Assembly: GCA_021234155.1 (NCBI GenBank)
Contig: JAJEKV010000053.1
Span: 6,341,424-6,405,423 of the forward strand
DNA: 64,000 nt
Direction of reading: 5' to 3'
DNA from: Isoetes taiwanensis
Taxonomy: Eukaryota; Streptophyta; Lycopodiopsida; Isoetales; Isoetaceae
Each line of letters begins with the position of its first letter. The first letter of the stretch is position 1. The position numbers and the translations under genes are program-made. Positions 1 to 12,372 of this stretch are shown here, piece after piece. The notes under the pieces were generated by a model. It ran no database searches, was not told the DNA's origin, and worked only from the letters and a program-made list of their open reading frames with translations.

Positions 1-397
1 TTCAACGTCGTTTCCTCTTTGTTTGGCTCGGTGAGCCATTCTACCAGTCGTTTCCCGCAGGGAACGCCAGATGTTAGTGCAATCAGAAGCTCCCTTTCAC
101 TCATCTTCGCCACGATGGTGAAGGGAGGGTTCTCAGCGGGAGAAGCAGGGGGATTGCTGGAGGTGTCCCTTGGAGGAGGAGGAGGAGGGGGATTGTTGGA
201 GGTGTCCCTTAGAGGAAGAGGAGGAGGAGAATTACTGCTAGAAGGAACATATCGCGCGAAGGTGCCCTGCCGGACCATTATATAGCAAGATGGGCAAGAA
301 CACTCAAAAGAAAAGAATAACATTCGCTACTGAGGGATCCACCTATAAAATGGATGTAGGGTTAGGGTTAGGTTTCGTATTTGGCATACGAAAATAA

Positions 398-960
398 TTT
401 CGTATTTAGACGCGTCGTTGAACATCAGACGCGTCGTTGAACGTTAGACGCGTTAGACGCGTCGTTGAATGACGTTTACTCTGACGTGTCATCACATCTG
501 GCCGTCTGCCGTGGCAACAGCACCAGGCCACGCAAGCCGATGCGACACCTCAGCTCTGTAAGTCGTCGTTGAATCCTGCTGACGTGTCATGACACGCAGA
601 CCGTCTGCCATAGCAACAACACCAGGCCACACAAGCCGACGTGACACGTCAGCTCTGTGTGACGTCGTTGCACGATGTCTCACTGACGTGTCATGACACG
701 TAGGCCATCCGCCGTGGCAACAGCACCAGGCCATGCAAGCCGAAGCGACACGTCAGCCTGCACCTCCTCGTTGAACGACGACACGCTGACGTGTCATGAC
801 ACGCAGGCCGGCCAGCTGAGCAACAGCACCAGGCCAAGCAAGCCGACGGGACACGTCAGCAGAGATTTGCGTCGTTCAACGACGTTATAGTCGTTTAACG
901 ACGTCGTCGTCGTTCATCGACATTAGGACGTCGTTTATCAATGTGCAGACATCGTTCCAC
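398..960. repeat. Palindrome-rich satellite, about 100 bp unit in four copies
   Basis: Four diverged tandem units begin near 481, 579, 683 and 786, giving periods of 98, 104 and 103 bp. Each starts CTGACGTGTCAT and contains a CACCAGGCCA.GCAAGCCGA block. The third copy holds the perfect 16-base palindrome ACGTGTCATGACACGT. Both flanks (398-470 and 870-960) are dense in GACGCGTCGTTGAAC and CGTCGTTnAACGACG palindromes. Upstream, 150-235 holds a separate GGAGGTGTCCCTTGGAGGA-type duplication. No gene is visible in the first kilobase; open frames there follow the repeats. The ACGT cores resemble plant bZIP sites, but no nearby gene gives that a function. Confidence 0.8.
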
Positions 961-1009
961 GTCGACGATCCCTTATAGTGGATGCTAGTGCCCTTGAACA
1001 GGTCAAGAC

Positions 1010-1598
1010 AGCACACTATCAGTGCCACATAAATCCCATATTGGAATGAGGCCCCCAATGCTACCTGCGTACCCACTTGCCTATGAAAGGGCGTAGACTC
1101 ATTGCCTCCATTCGCACAGAGGCACATCATCTTCGAATTGAGACAGGCAGATGGATTGGTGAGCTATGCCAGGACATGCTTTGTCAATGCTGCCAAATGA
1201 AAGTCATTGAGTATGAATCTCATACCCTTCAAAGCTGCCCAGCATATCAAATCCGGATGCACTATGCTGAGTTGGTCAGGCCTGGCCAGCCGTTACATGT
1301 GACATTGAGCATGACTTCCATACGGATGCTGGGATCACACCTTCAGGAGGTCATGGACATGCGAGATCAGCTATGTCCTCGGGCACACACTTGACATGTA
1401 TATATACATATATATTTCATGATGATATATACCTGTTCAGTTTCACAGCATTCTTATTACTGCCACGGTTTTTCCCTCGAAAACCCTTCGGGGCAGGGGT
1501 TTTTTAACCCGGACAGTAATAAGGTTGTTGCGCTCCTTCTGGATCCCATAGACCAATTGGTCTCAGTGGATGATAAAAATCATTCTTTCTTTCTTTCT
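1010..1598 (+). mobile_element. 3' end of a LINE-type retrotransposon (5'-truncated)
   Basis: This matches the 3' end of the longer LINE at 21,404-24,941. Shared landmarks in order are a GACTCATTGCCTCCATTCG segment, a C..C....IE.ESHTL..CPAY zinc-knuckle-like C-terminal segment (about 1,185-1,260), the TTTTTCCCTCGAAAACCCTT segment, CCCATAGACCAATTGGTCTC, and a tetranucleotide tail. The tail here is (TTTC)n rather than the (CCTT)n of the other copy. 5' truncation is typical of LINE insertions. About 1,600-2,230 shows nothing I recognise. Confidence 0.75.
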
Positions 1599-2240
1599 TA
1601 TATCATGGATAGGCCACGGCGTGGAGCTCGCAGTTCAGAGGGAGTCATGAAAGAAGCTCCTTATAGACGATTCGGTCATGGTTCATGTTTTTTTTTATAT
1701 CAATGAGGATTAGGGGACCAGCACGTCTTCTTTTCTCATATGTGTCCCAAGGCCGTGTATAGTTATCCCTGTTCAAAGCTGTTGGTCCATAGGTCAAGGT
1801 TAGCCCCAAACAACTCTTAAATGTTGTTGAGTAGGTTGATCGCAGTGGAAGCTTGCACCCTGAATTATCCATAACCAGTTGTCTGACTGGCTAAAGAAGT
1901 GGACCCGAAATATGGAATATGTAATTCCCCTAGTTTTGGCTCTCCGATTATGACCTTAATGGTGACAAAATCATTGTGGGTCAAAGATACTATGACTCTC
2001 GCATTCTTGGTGAGGCCTCTGTCTCTATCGAATGCTTTCGTTCCTTAATAACAACTTCTTGTTTCGTAAAAGCACCAAGCCATAGCTGATGAAGAAGTTT
2101 GTCATTACCATCAAGTGATTCTCTCTGACTTGGTCATTCTGTGTGTCTTCGATGATGAAGTAGGTATTCAATTCTTTCAAGGGCGTTTGCAAGCTCTTGT
2201 TATTCAAATTATTGACAATGATGTTTTTTGAGGGTAAGAA

Positions 2241-2314
2241 CCTCCTCCTCCTCCTCCTCCTCCTCCTCCTCCTCCTCCTCCTCCTCCTCCTCCTCCTCCT
2301 CCTCCTCCTCCTCC
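2241..2314. repeat. (CTC)n trinucleotide microsatellite, about 24 repeats
   Basis: An uninterrupted CTC/GAG run of 74 bp. Its reverse strand reads as poly-Glu or poly-Arg, but no convincing open frame surrounds it, so it is a plain microsatellite. Confidence 0.95.
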
Positions 2315-4320
2315 ATGTTAAGCCGATAGCATCATGAATGCCAGTGTTTATGTTAAGGGACGTTCTTGAGTAGGTTTATTTTCCCAATGACATTGATGAA
2401 TCATAGGAGGTCCACATTTAAGGCATTCCTCGCTAGTTCATTGAGTTATAGGACCTCGAAGTGTTCCAATAGTTGAAACAACCTAATGGAGGCATTTGTC
2501 GTTGTTAACTTACATGACTTCTTGACAATGGGAACAATATATTTGAAGTCTCATCCTGTTATCGACAATGTTCCTCCGAATGGCCTACACATGCACACTA
2601 TTTTTTGGTGGGGACATATCGACTAACACTATAACCACTCTATTCCCTATGGGAAACTCGTCTCATATGGTGGCTTCTCTGATTACATCGAGAAGCATAA
2701 GGAGTATCTGCCTACAGTGTTCTTCACTGGTTCATTGAGTTCTATCTATAAGTAATCTCATAAGTGGGGCGACCTGATGGATGCATTTATCCTTGTCTTG
2801 CCTGCTCCCTTGACAAGGGAAAGGATCTGTCTGAAATCTCCTATTGATATAAATAACTTTCTTGTAAATGGTCAACTCATGGCCGCCATTAGCTTTTGGA
2901 TTAGGACATTGATGGACCTAATTTTCCATAAGGCATGTTATATATAATGGCAATCACTCTTTTGATCAGTGCTGCTCTTGGAGAATGTGGATCGAGCAAC
3001 AAGTGGACCTTGCAGACATTTTATCACATATATCAGGAATAGAAAATGTGCGTCCTTCCATCGGGATATGATGTTTGTAACATGTTTGTTGTTATATGGT
3101 CCCGTTATCAGCCATTAATAGCTATAGCAAGTCCTGTTATCAGCCATGACGTATCTATATATACTCTATTCATGTCTTGATGGACTTTTATCAATCGCTT
3201 CACCTCGTCAAAGTTCCATGCTATTTCATATCCCGTCGTCATGGGGACTTGACTATACATTTTAAGTATGGCACCTCCCTAGCCAGACACCCAACATCAT
3301 TTGCAACAGCCTTTCATCAGATTCCACCGAGTCAAGGAGCACTTGTCAACAAAGCATTCTTGAACAAAGCTGACCCTCAACAAGTTCTCAGGTGAAAAGG
3401 TGATTCCACAAGTTGCTAAAAACACTTTGTGTCCTTTAAAGATTATTTTTATTGGACGAAAATACTTGCTATCAGTGAAAAACAAGTTTAATCTTGCTCA
3501 TACTAAAGGCACACTGGTGATATGGCTCACTGGCAGTAGAAGCTTCCAGACAAGGATTATCGCAGTTGCTACAAGTCCCAAAATCTCAAAGAATGAGGCC
3601 AAACAAGAACACATCCCAAATATGGCAAGCAAGGATAAGTTGATCAATTGATTCTTGAATGGTCAACAACCAAAGATCTAGTGCCAAAATTTTTACGCAT
3701 TCTCCCATAATAGACTATCTACCACAAAAGGAAAGTTGCAGATGCATTCAAAAAATAGAAGTAGTTCACATGCCCATCTTTGGAAGAACTCATGCTTTAA
3801 AGCCGCCGACACTTGGCCGCATTAACTCCTGTTGCATGCTATGTCATCATACCATCGACATTTGGTTCTAAAATCTAAGAAATTATTGACTCATGTGGAT
3901 ATGATGACATTGACTATGTCTTGTCTACATTGAAGTTGCCATCATGGACCTCCCAATATGCAAGACTCCTAGTTGTCCCAAGACAAGAACATCTGGTTGA
4001 CATGAGGAGCATCTTGACACCATGCCATCAATGCCATCTATTATGAAAATGCTCATGCTATCACCTTGGTACATGCAAATTTTGTTGATGACTAGATGAT
4101 AGATGTGCTCATTGCTCCCGGAGATGATGATTACCCCTTTGATGAGTACAATAGGACTAGTCTTTTTCGCTTCCATTAACAATACATTTCTCGACACTAA
4201 GCTAAACGAATCACCCATTTTGGCCCTCAACTGCTCCAGGTCATGTCCATCAACATTAACAAAGAACTGTCAGCTCAGAGCTTGACACAACAAAACCATC
4301 AATAGTCAGACCATGTAGAA
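2315..4320 (+). other. Decayed coding-like sequence, family not recognised
   Basis: Short stretches translate on the plus strand into protein-like text (about 2,490-2,960, 3,180-3,395 and 3,900-4,250), interrupted by stops every 20-70 codons. Examples are a segment with NGLHMHTIFWWGH near 2,580 and one with YGGFSDYIEKHKEY near 2,665. I do not recognise the family; a dead transposon or an old pseudogene are both possible. From 4,320 to about 5,590 the DNA is AT-rich and I see nothing supportable. Confidence 0.3.
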
Positions 4321-5589
4321 GAAGAAATAGTCAATTGTCAACCATCATGTTTGCTCTGAAGTTAAATGTTGAATCATGCAACACTAATCCATTCAAGGTA
4401 ACCTATTAAATGGATTTAGAGACTCACTTATTTGCTGCCACTATAAAGGCCAACTATAAATGCAAATCATAAATATTGGAGCTTAACAATTAATATTCAT
4501 CTACCTTTCAAGAAACATCTCTTGAAGTCACTTCTGAAAGAATCAAGCTGCCATCATTCTAGATTTATAACAAACATGAAAGTACTGGATGTTACATAAG
4601 ACACAACATTTTAAGGAGAACATAGCTAGATTGAGTGATCATAATAAAGGAACAAACCGTGAAGTTTTAGATCCTTGCATCTATTAACTAGTCAAAAGCA
4701 CTTTTGATTACTTTGCATAGTAATCTCTCTTTTCTTTGTAAAACTCGTTTTTCAAAATATGGTACAGTGATGGAACATACATATCAACTTGCCTGTGAAG
4801 GGTTGGGGCTTCAGCCCATAGCTCAATAAACTTGCCCTCCGGACTGTGCAAGTTGGTCGCCTATTACGCGACTCAATGAGACTCTTTTGATATCTGATTT
4901 TTTTTCTCTTTCGCTTAGCAAAGCCCCCATAGGTGCAAGAATTAGCTTCTGGTAGAAAGAAGTACCATCCCTAAAACTAAGTTTGCTTTGTGCAGTTTGT
5001 CTAGAGGATGATGCAACCTTGTGAACAAATTTGCCATGCTAAAGTTGTATAAGCCATTTTATTGTGATGTGTGAGGCAACTTTGTGGATAAGTTTGCATC
5101 CTCCTATGAACAAGTTTGCCTTGCAAAATTTATCTATGCATTATTTGCCAAACATTTAATTCAGACCTCTATGCAGTAGAATAATATAGGAAGAGGTACA
5201 AAACTAATAACTGACTTGATAATGGAGTATAATTTTACACACTCACTCTTAATATTGTGCTAACCTATTGATATATAGGATAAATTCAATGGTCTCTTAG
5301 AAGACTGTTGCTTTTTCTTCTGCAGTGCAACTGTATTCTGCCATCTATATTGTGTGTAGCTGATGGGATATTACATTTTGAGGTCAATAATCATTATTAC
5401 TATTCACAAAATCACACTTTTATCTACTTTTATTTAGCATACATGTCTATAGGGCCAATTCCTAGGAATAAATAAATAAACTAACATGTCCACCTTTTTT
5501 TTCTTGATGCTTGAGTTAAGGAATTTTTTCTATAGAACATGCATGGATAGCACTTGCTAAGGTAATCATAAATAATGTCATACATTAGT

Positions 5590-8500
5590 AAATGGCATAT
5601 TTGAGACATCCAACTCATATAACACCCTGCATCCATCCTGTACCTTCCAGAAAAAATCCCATGAGTTGTGATGTAGATGGTCATCCACCAGGAGCTCAAG
5701 ATGTACACCTCTAACAATGGACGTTGTAAATGCAACAGCTTATAAGTCCCAAGCTTATTGGGAGAAACAAACGGAAAAGAATGTCGTAAGCTTGCCTCCG
5801 CCTTCACTTGTAGGGGAATAGAACAGCTTAGAATAAACATAGTTGTACATGAGACTGCGATTTGCTTTTGATGCAGCATTAAATGCATCCACTTCACTTT
5901 GCAGAAAGTGTAAGTTGTATTAACATTAGCAGTTGGCAAGCAATAATAACAAACTCAGTAAAGACATTATCCATGATTCACAACATGCAACAAGCACACA
6001 GATCAAAATTATCATATCTTTTTCGTGATAAGAGGCAAAGTAATTCCGGTTAAATGGAGTACCAGAGCTCGTAAAAAATCATTGCCTACCTTTTGCAGTT
6101 CTATCCATTTCTTTTCATTCCATACAAGCGCCGGTGTCTCAAATGTATCTCTTTCTAATGTTTCTAGAAGGTCGACCCAGGCCACAAGTCTATTTTGCGA
6201 TACCTCCTGCATAAACCAAAAAAAATATCTTCTTAAATACCTCACCAGTGCTATTTGCAGTAAAATCATATAGCATCTTTTTGCCAAATTGGTTATTGTC
6301 AAGGATACTAAATACTTTTTTTAGTACATTGGCTTGAATTCTTAAGCCCAAAAGGTTCATGAAGTGACTTAATCAGCTTCCTATCTCTACATTTTGCTAG
6401 CATGTAGTATTCTAAATTAGGTTAATTTCATCATCTACATAGTGGCTGCAGAAGCAACTATATCTCTAAAAAAGCATGCAGGAAAAAAGACGAATAGGTT
6501 ATAAGTAACAAAATGCTCACATGCAGCCATGCATATAGATGACTGTACAACCACCTCACAGATATTTGGGCACGAGTTTCTCTATTTGCTTCAAAGAAGT
6601 TGACACATTTCAACTTGCCAATATCTAGGAAGTCAAAAGACACATAGAATTTACGTATCTTACTTCTAATCTTGCTACTATAAGTGATTCCCCAGTTCTT
6701 GTTGTTTGGTCTAGAACAAAACAAAGATCATATTGCCAACTACAATCCGGATCTTGTTTTTCTAAAATTTTCATGGACATCAAAAAATTAACTGCTGCAT
6801 AAATTATTACCACATCATTAATTGATGAGTGCTTTTGAAACTTTTGAAGCATAGTACTGTATAGCCTCCTAGAAAGCACAATGTTTGATTATCTAGACTT
6901 GAATATGATTGTTGTTTTGAATAAATCCTTGCAGAATGACAAGCATCATTCTAGCATACCTCTGTTAGTGAAATTATTGCTTTCATTGATCTAGTGAAAA
7001 AAAAAACCTACACAATCAGCTTTAGACAATGTGCTTTCACGTATTTGAAGCGAAGAACTAATGCTAACCTGCAGATGATTGGATAAGATTGGATATGACT
7101 TTGTTAGAAGCAGTTTCAAGAAATTCACAATGCTTAATCAATATATGCCCTCATGTAAGCCTCCGTTCAAAAAACAAAACTGCCATAGACCATAAACACT
7201 AACGTCTTAAGTTCAAAGATTTACCTCAGGCAGATTACATGGCTTGATGACCGGGATATATCACAAATAACATCTGCTACAGCCATAATTGACAATTCAG
7301 ATGCCTGAAAGCATTTCAATGTTATCCACAATTAAAAATAAATTTTATAGGTCGTCATGAACGTGTCAAATGACATTACCTTCATCCAGGCACGAGGAGC
7401 ATTACCTTCAAGAGATGTAATGAATGCACTAGATAACAGTTTCAGAATAGAATAAAGCTAGGAAGGGATATCCTCCGTGAAGCTCAGAGAACAATATGCT
7501 CTAGATGTTAACTAAGAATTTCCTTCTTCCTTACTCTCCAGTAAAGATATTGAGAAAAGAGATGCTACTTAGATAACTACTTTGGAATGCCTTAAACATG
7601 ATGGAGGAGCACATATTATGGCAGCAGTACAACCTAAGAACGAAACATATACAAAACTAGAACTGACCTGAAGTCTCTTCTGCATCTACCATCCCTGGTT
7701 GAATAGCAAATTTTATGGTAGTATTTAGTGCCGAGGTAGCAGCATACACCAGAATGCCATTCTTCGAGCAAACACGCTGATAATTTGGTGGAATGAGAAT
7801 GTCAATAGAATGGAAAACTTTGTTGAAACATCTTAAAAGATGAAAGAAAACAACCAAATTGTCAAAATGTAAAGCTTTCATAGGCCAATTAGCCACATAT
7901 ATATAGTTGCCACATTGTCCAAGTCATCTTATTAACATCTTAAATAACTTGCCATCATATAAACATCCGTGTTTGCACAAATCTACTTGAGGGATGCGGC
8001 ATATGCAATATCTGGTATGTAATTAAATTTAAGGCTGCCAATTAGAATCCTGTAGGGTGTTGGACTTTTCAAGAGTCATAGCAAGGAGTAGCCAAAGACT
8101 TGAAGACTACATGCAATGTAAAGAATTCCAATACATACTTTGCTGATGGATAGTGACTCCAGTGGAGTTTTGTTGCAGTTGAATGTCCAAAAATAGCGTG
8201 AGCAATCTCAAATCTCTTAGCTAAAAAGTGAGCTTCATAATGTTTTCTTGTGAAAGTATGCTGGTCCACGTGAGGAATTTCACCAAGACATTCTAACTAT
8301 TCATTGTGCCTGAGGGTTCCGTAGCACCAAATATTCTGGAATTCTTGCAATGCTCTACGCTTGTCGTACTTACCATGATAAAACAAAGGGTTGCTGCACA
8401 TAACTAATCTGTCCTTGCTTCGGATCACCTTTTTATAATCTGTACGAGTTCAAATCTGTCAAAACAACATTTAAAAAAAAAAAAGCATTACGAACAAGAA

Positions 8501-8649
8501 ACACCTTACCATAACTGAATTCGTGTGGCCAACCAAATTTTTTCCTGTTCAGAAACAAAAGCATAATCTGTCTTAGCTTCGAATCACTTTCTTATCATCT
8601 GTAGGAGTTCAAATCTATCAAAACAATATTTAAAAAAAAAAAAAAAAAA

Positions 8650-8682
<33 letters not shown>

Positions 8683-9165
8683 CCACAGCAAGAAATATAA
8701 ACGTGACCTACAATATGTACATCTAAATTTGTTTCTCTGTTGCATATGGAAAGCACATAACTATTTCAAAGTTTATTTCCAGATCCAAGGAAATCTGTTC
8801 ACTGCATTTTTGAAGAAAAACAACCCTAGTTAAAGCATTCAAGCTCTAACCTGATTAAGCGCTTTCCATGTTTTGATCCAAAAGCATTCCTTTCAACCTC
8901 CTTATGCTGGAAAGTATCCATCCATAAGCTGACCTCGTTTGCTTCCCAAGCCTCAAGCCTGCTAAAACCGGAAGAGGTATCTGTAGATATCTATTTTGAC
9001 GCCAGGACTTTCGTCTCATCATCAAGATAGCTTGCATCAAATTTTTTTCTACAAGTTCCGCTCTATATATGGCGCCTCTGTTTATGGCGCAGCTCAACAT
9101 ATAGCATTTAGGGCTTCTAAAAACCTGACTTTTGAACCATTAGGCAAAACAATCCTCACTTTATT
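5590..9165 (-). CDS. Unidentified multi-exon gene or pseudogene
   Basis: Several minus-strand blocks have protein-like reading bounded by GT-AG sites. In transcript order they are a segment ending KVRFLEALNA near 9,110; a segment with FDASYLDDETKVLASK near 9,040 (followed by an in-frame TAG); 7,678-7,776 (RVCSKNGILVYAATSALN...); about 7,380-7,440 (FITSLEGNAPRAWMK); 7,225-7,304 (ASELSIMAVADVICDIS...); 6,090-6,206 (LVAWVDLLETLERDTFETP, then ALVWNEKKWIELQK); and blocks near 5,805-5,640. The alternating helices suggest a HEAT/ARM-like or trafficking protein. The TPxLVWN segment recalls repeats in the DnaJ protein GRV2/RME-8, but the rest does not fit. At least one stop suggests decay. The exon list is incomplete and no start is defined. 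Confidence 0.4.
8404..8690. repeat. 160 bp tandem duplication ending in A-rich tracts
   Basis: The segment CATAATCTGTCTTAGCTTCG...AAAACAATATTTAAAA occurs twice (about 8,404-8,490 and 8,564-8,645), each ending in poly-A. The GTGGCCAACCAAAT segment between them (8,520-8,570) recurs at about 10,108-10,150, just after another poly-A run (9,981-10,003). This fits an old A-tailed retroposon or a dispersed repeat. It falls inside the introns of the unidentified minus-strand gene. Confidence 0.55.
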
Positions 9166-11160
9166 GTTGCAAAACTATTTAGCCCATTAGCATGTGGCAC
9201 TTGATGACGTACTCAAAAGACCATTTGCAATAGAGCTACATACCTCATAGTTTATCTCATAAAGCAAATAAGCGCTTTGGCAAGATCCATAAGCTATGCT
9301 AAAAGTGGCATGCAAGCATATTTGCATGTTGACCACAAAATGTCAAGCATGCATTTAAGCCAAATGCATGCATAAAATTAAATTTGAAATCCTTTATGCT
9401 TTATCCTTATCAAATGAGAACTTAATGATCAAGTAGATGTCCCCTTGCGCTTTAGATGTGGAGTTTAGCTTTCCTTGAAGATGTGCATTTTTGCAATGTT
9501 AGGTAGTCCATATCTAGACCATTATTGCCTATCAGGGCAAAACAAGCCTATCAGGGCAAAAAAACATATGATTCATATCAAAATCAAGTTATCTACTATT
9601 ATAAAAGATCCTTAGATCCTTAACTAACATGTGTGCATCATAATAATATCTACACATCACGTGCATTCTGGATAACAATTATTCACAAGATCAATAAAGA
9701 ATCCCAGAAATTAATTTGCAAGGATTCCATAAAATTCATTTCCAATGGAATTCTTCAGTTTAAAGTGCAAAAATATTTTTTCAACCTTTAACTTGTCTTC
9801 TCATTCATTAAGTATGGAGTTAAGCAACTTAGAATGTGATTTTTTCAAATAAGCAACGTATGTTTCATATGAAGCTCAATTGTTCTAGTGTCATGAGTTC
9901 TAGTGTCAGGAGAGACTTCTAGATCACTATTGACTGTCCAAGCAACATTGCTTAATTGAAGCAAAATAGCTTAAATAAATAAAAAAAAAAAAAAAAAAAA
10001 AAAACCTTACCAACAACAAAAACCTTAGCTGCCATAGCCGAATCTTAAGAATGATTGTAACCCTAACAAAACGATCTGGCCGGAAGAATGTTGTGAAAGA
10101 AACTCATGTGGCCAACCAAATATTTCCTTGTTCAGAACAAAAGCATAAATTTGTTCCTAGCAAACAATCGTGGAAAGCAGAATAGAAAGATAGAGAAAAC
10201 CCTGTTGCAAAACCCTGGCCTTTGGTTCGCAGAAGGAAACGCAGTTGTCGCCTCCATCTTCCAAACACACAAGAATCGAAATTCTCAAAGGTATGGTATA
10301 TAGAGTCGTTCAACCATAATGATTGTATAGCCTAACCAAAGAACCAAATCTATGGCAAAAGAACCCAATCGATGGAAACAATAGTGCAAATGAAAGCGGT
10401 CGAATTGAAATTGCTCTTCCTTACTCGCCCAAGCATAACGGACTTAATTTCCATGAATTCTGGTGTCCGTCGATGAAAATAAACGGTGAAAAAATCATCC
10501 ACCTAGTAAAAATACCCACATGGCTGCAACGTGGATAGCCTCACAGTGCAAGAAAGTCTGCACTCGCGTTTGTGCAAAAGTGCGAAAAAATTAAAAGAAG
10601 AAATATGAGAAGACACATGCCTAGTCATTGCAGAAGCAACTTCGTACGCATGATATGGAGGACAATTGTGCTCAATTCTTCAATCACATGAGTAATTTGA
10701 CATGCATGCTATTACCAATGTAATGGACATGTGCCAATGGACAACCCACACTTACTCCACTTCAAGACATAATTATTGAGATGTTTAATCGTTCCTACAA
10801 CAAAAGAAAAAGGAAAAAAAGAAAAAGAAAAACCTAATTAGATTATACTCCCTAATCTTATTAGATTTCATAATCTTAGAAATTAGCACATAGAGATATA
10901 TAAAAGTGAAGGACGATTTGTTGTTGCAATACATTAATCCCGGTCCATCTTTAGTAACATATGAAACTATATGAAGTAGAGCAACAAGAGGGAGTAGACA
11001 TTAAGGGGAGGTGTCATCTTAAAAGTGGTGCGACATTTTAACACATGGAACCCACTCTTCACTTTATCCAAACATGCAACCCATGCTCCTTTTCTTGTGA
11101 ACCAAAGCGAGACATCTTTCATGACAGGAATGGATTGATTGAGAAGGTAAGCTTAGAGAT

Positions 11161-11261
11161 TGTACACCGAGGCCAAATATTTGGCACGTACGGTCCAGGT
11201 TCGCTAGGGCCGAAGACCCGACCTCAGCCTTATGTGCCAAATATCTGACGGAGGATGTACC
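11161..11261. repeat. 27-28 bp imperfect inverted repeat (hairpin)
   Basis: The left arm 11,161-11,187 and right arm 11,234-11,261 are inverted copies sharing ATATTTGGCAC and a GTACA end. The left arm also contains the perfect palindrome GCCAAATATTTGGC. The loop is about 46 bp. It could be a small foldback element. About 10,150-11,160 upstream holds no gene I can support. Confidence 0.6.
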
Positions 11262-11333
11262 ACTGAGATCACGCATTTTGAGTTATCAGCCAAGGCAAAG
11301 ACTAATAACCACTTATCGGGCCTATATTGGGTG

Positions 11334-11456
11334 GAATAGTAGTGATAACTCGTTATCAATACTCCACCAGTAGTGATAACTCGTTATCAATACTCCAGTA
11401 GTAGTGATAACTAGTTATCAATACTCCAGTAGTAGTGATAAATAGTTATCAACCTA
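11334..11456. repeat. 31 bp tandem repeat of GATAAC palindromes, four copies
   Basis: Units begin at 11,341, 11,372, 11,403 and 11,434, each of the form AGTGATAAC..GTTATCAATACTCCA. The core is a palindrome: GATAACTCGTTATC in two copies, GATAACTAGTTATC (perfect) in the third and a decayed form in the fourth. GATAA is the plant I-box/GATA-factor core. The array lies about 0.8 kb upstream of the first visible ERD15 5'-UTR exon, so a regulatory role is possible but unproven. Confidence 0.7.
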
Positions 11457-12138
11457 CACCAATATTGATAACCAAAAACAAGGATCCACACTTTACACAC
11501 AAAGTGTCTGATAAGGAAAGGGAAAGACTATGTAGGAAAGAGGCAAAATGAACACCGTGAACAGCATTTAGGACAAAAGAGCCACCATCTGATAAGGCCC
11601 GTCACAACCTAACCAAAGTGGTAGTTTCAACAATGGACCAGGTCCTTGAGAAGAGGATTAGCTAGGGGATTAAATGAGAATGCAGATAAAGCTCAAACGT
11701 CCAATTTTACAAACTATTGCAATACCTAGAATTATTCCAATAGGAAATGGTCAATTTTGTGTTTAACAAAGGACTTCATGCAAGTGCAATAAAATGAAAT
11801 CTCACAGTAGCATAAAAAGGGTCAAAAAAAGATCGTTGGCTTTATTCGAGGAGGCAGATAGAGGGTCCCGTTATCACCGCAATAGGAAGGTTCGGGAAAA
11901 AGACCGTTCGGCTACGGACTGGGGAGTTTCAGGTTGGGTAAAGGTGTTTTAGGTTCGGCGTTGCTGCGGCAAAAGGGCGTTTTAGGTTCGGCACAGCCGC
12001 GGGAAAAAGGGAGTTTCTGGTTATAGAGAGCTTCCCAGCGCTCTAAACGCGGCAAGGCGCTCTGATTTGGAGCTCTGACGTCTGATCGGTCTAGCGGGTC
12101 CATTCTTTCTGCCACGTTCAGATCCATCTCTGTTTACC

Positions 12139-12336
12139 GTAAGCACTATTTGCCCTTTTTCTCCGGATCTCTGTCGCCAGTTCATCGCTTTTTTTTCGCA
12201 AAGTTCCTTTGCTTCTTGCTGTGAATTTCTTTTTCTTCGCTGGATGTTTTGTAATTCTTGTAGGTAATTCTGTACTTGTTAGATCCTAGTTGCGCATGTT
12301 CTTGTTGATCTTATGCAAATTTCTTTGTTTTTTTAG
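12139..12336 (+). other. 5'-UTR intron of the ERD15-like gene
   Basis: A GTAAGCAC donor at 12,139 follows TCTGTTTACC, and a T-rich tract ends in TTTTTTTAG at 12,336, leaving 36 nt of leader before the ATG at 12,373. A leader intron is common in stress-inducible plant genes. The transcription start is probably near 12,000-12,100, but I cannot place it. Just upstream (11,930-12,010) a GTTTTAGGTTCGGC motif is repeated. Confidence 0.6.
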
Positions 12337-12372
12337 GCAACATAGTAACGGAAAGATTAGGGTTCTTGAGAA

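Noticed and set aside
355-377. TAGGGTTAGGGTTAGG, a telomere-like string
   Set aside because: Only about two and a half units, no longer array, and the same CCCTAACC words occur in the TIR element at 14 kb; chance or transposon sequence is enough.
6090-6206. Identity of the minus-strand gene as GRV2/RME-8
   Set aside because: Only the TPxLVWN segment is similar; the other exon blocks do not match that protein as I remember it.
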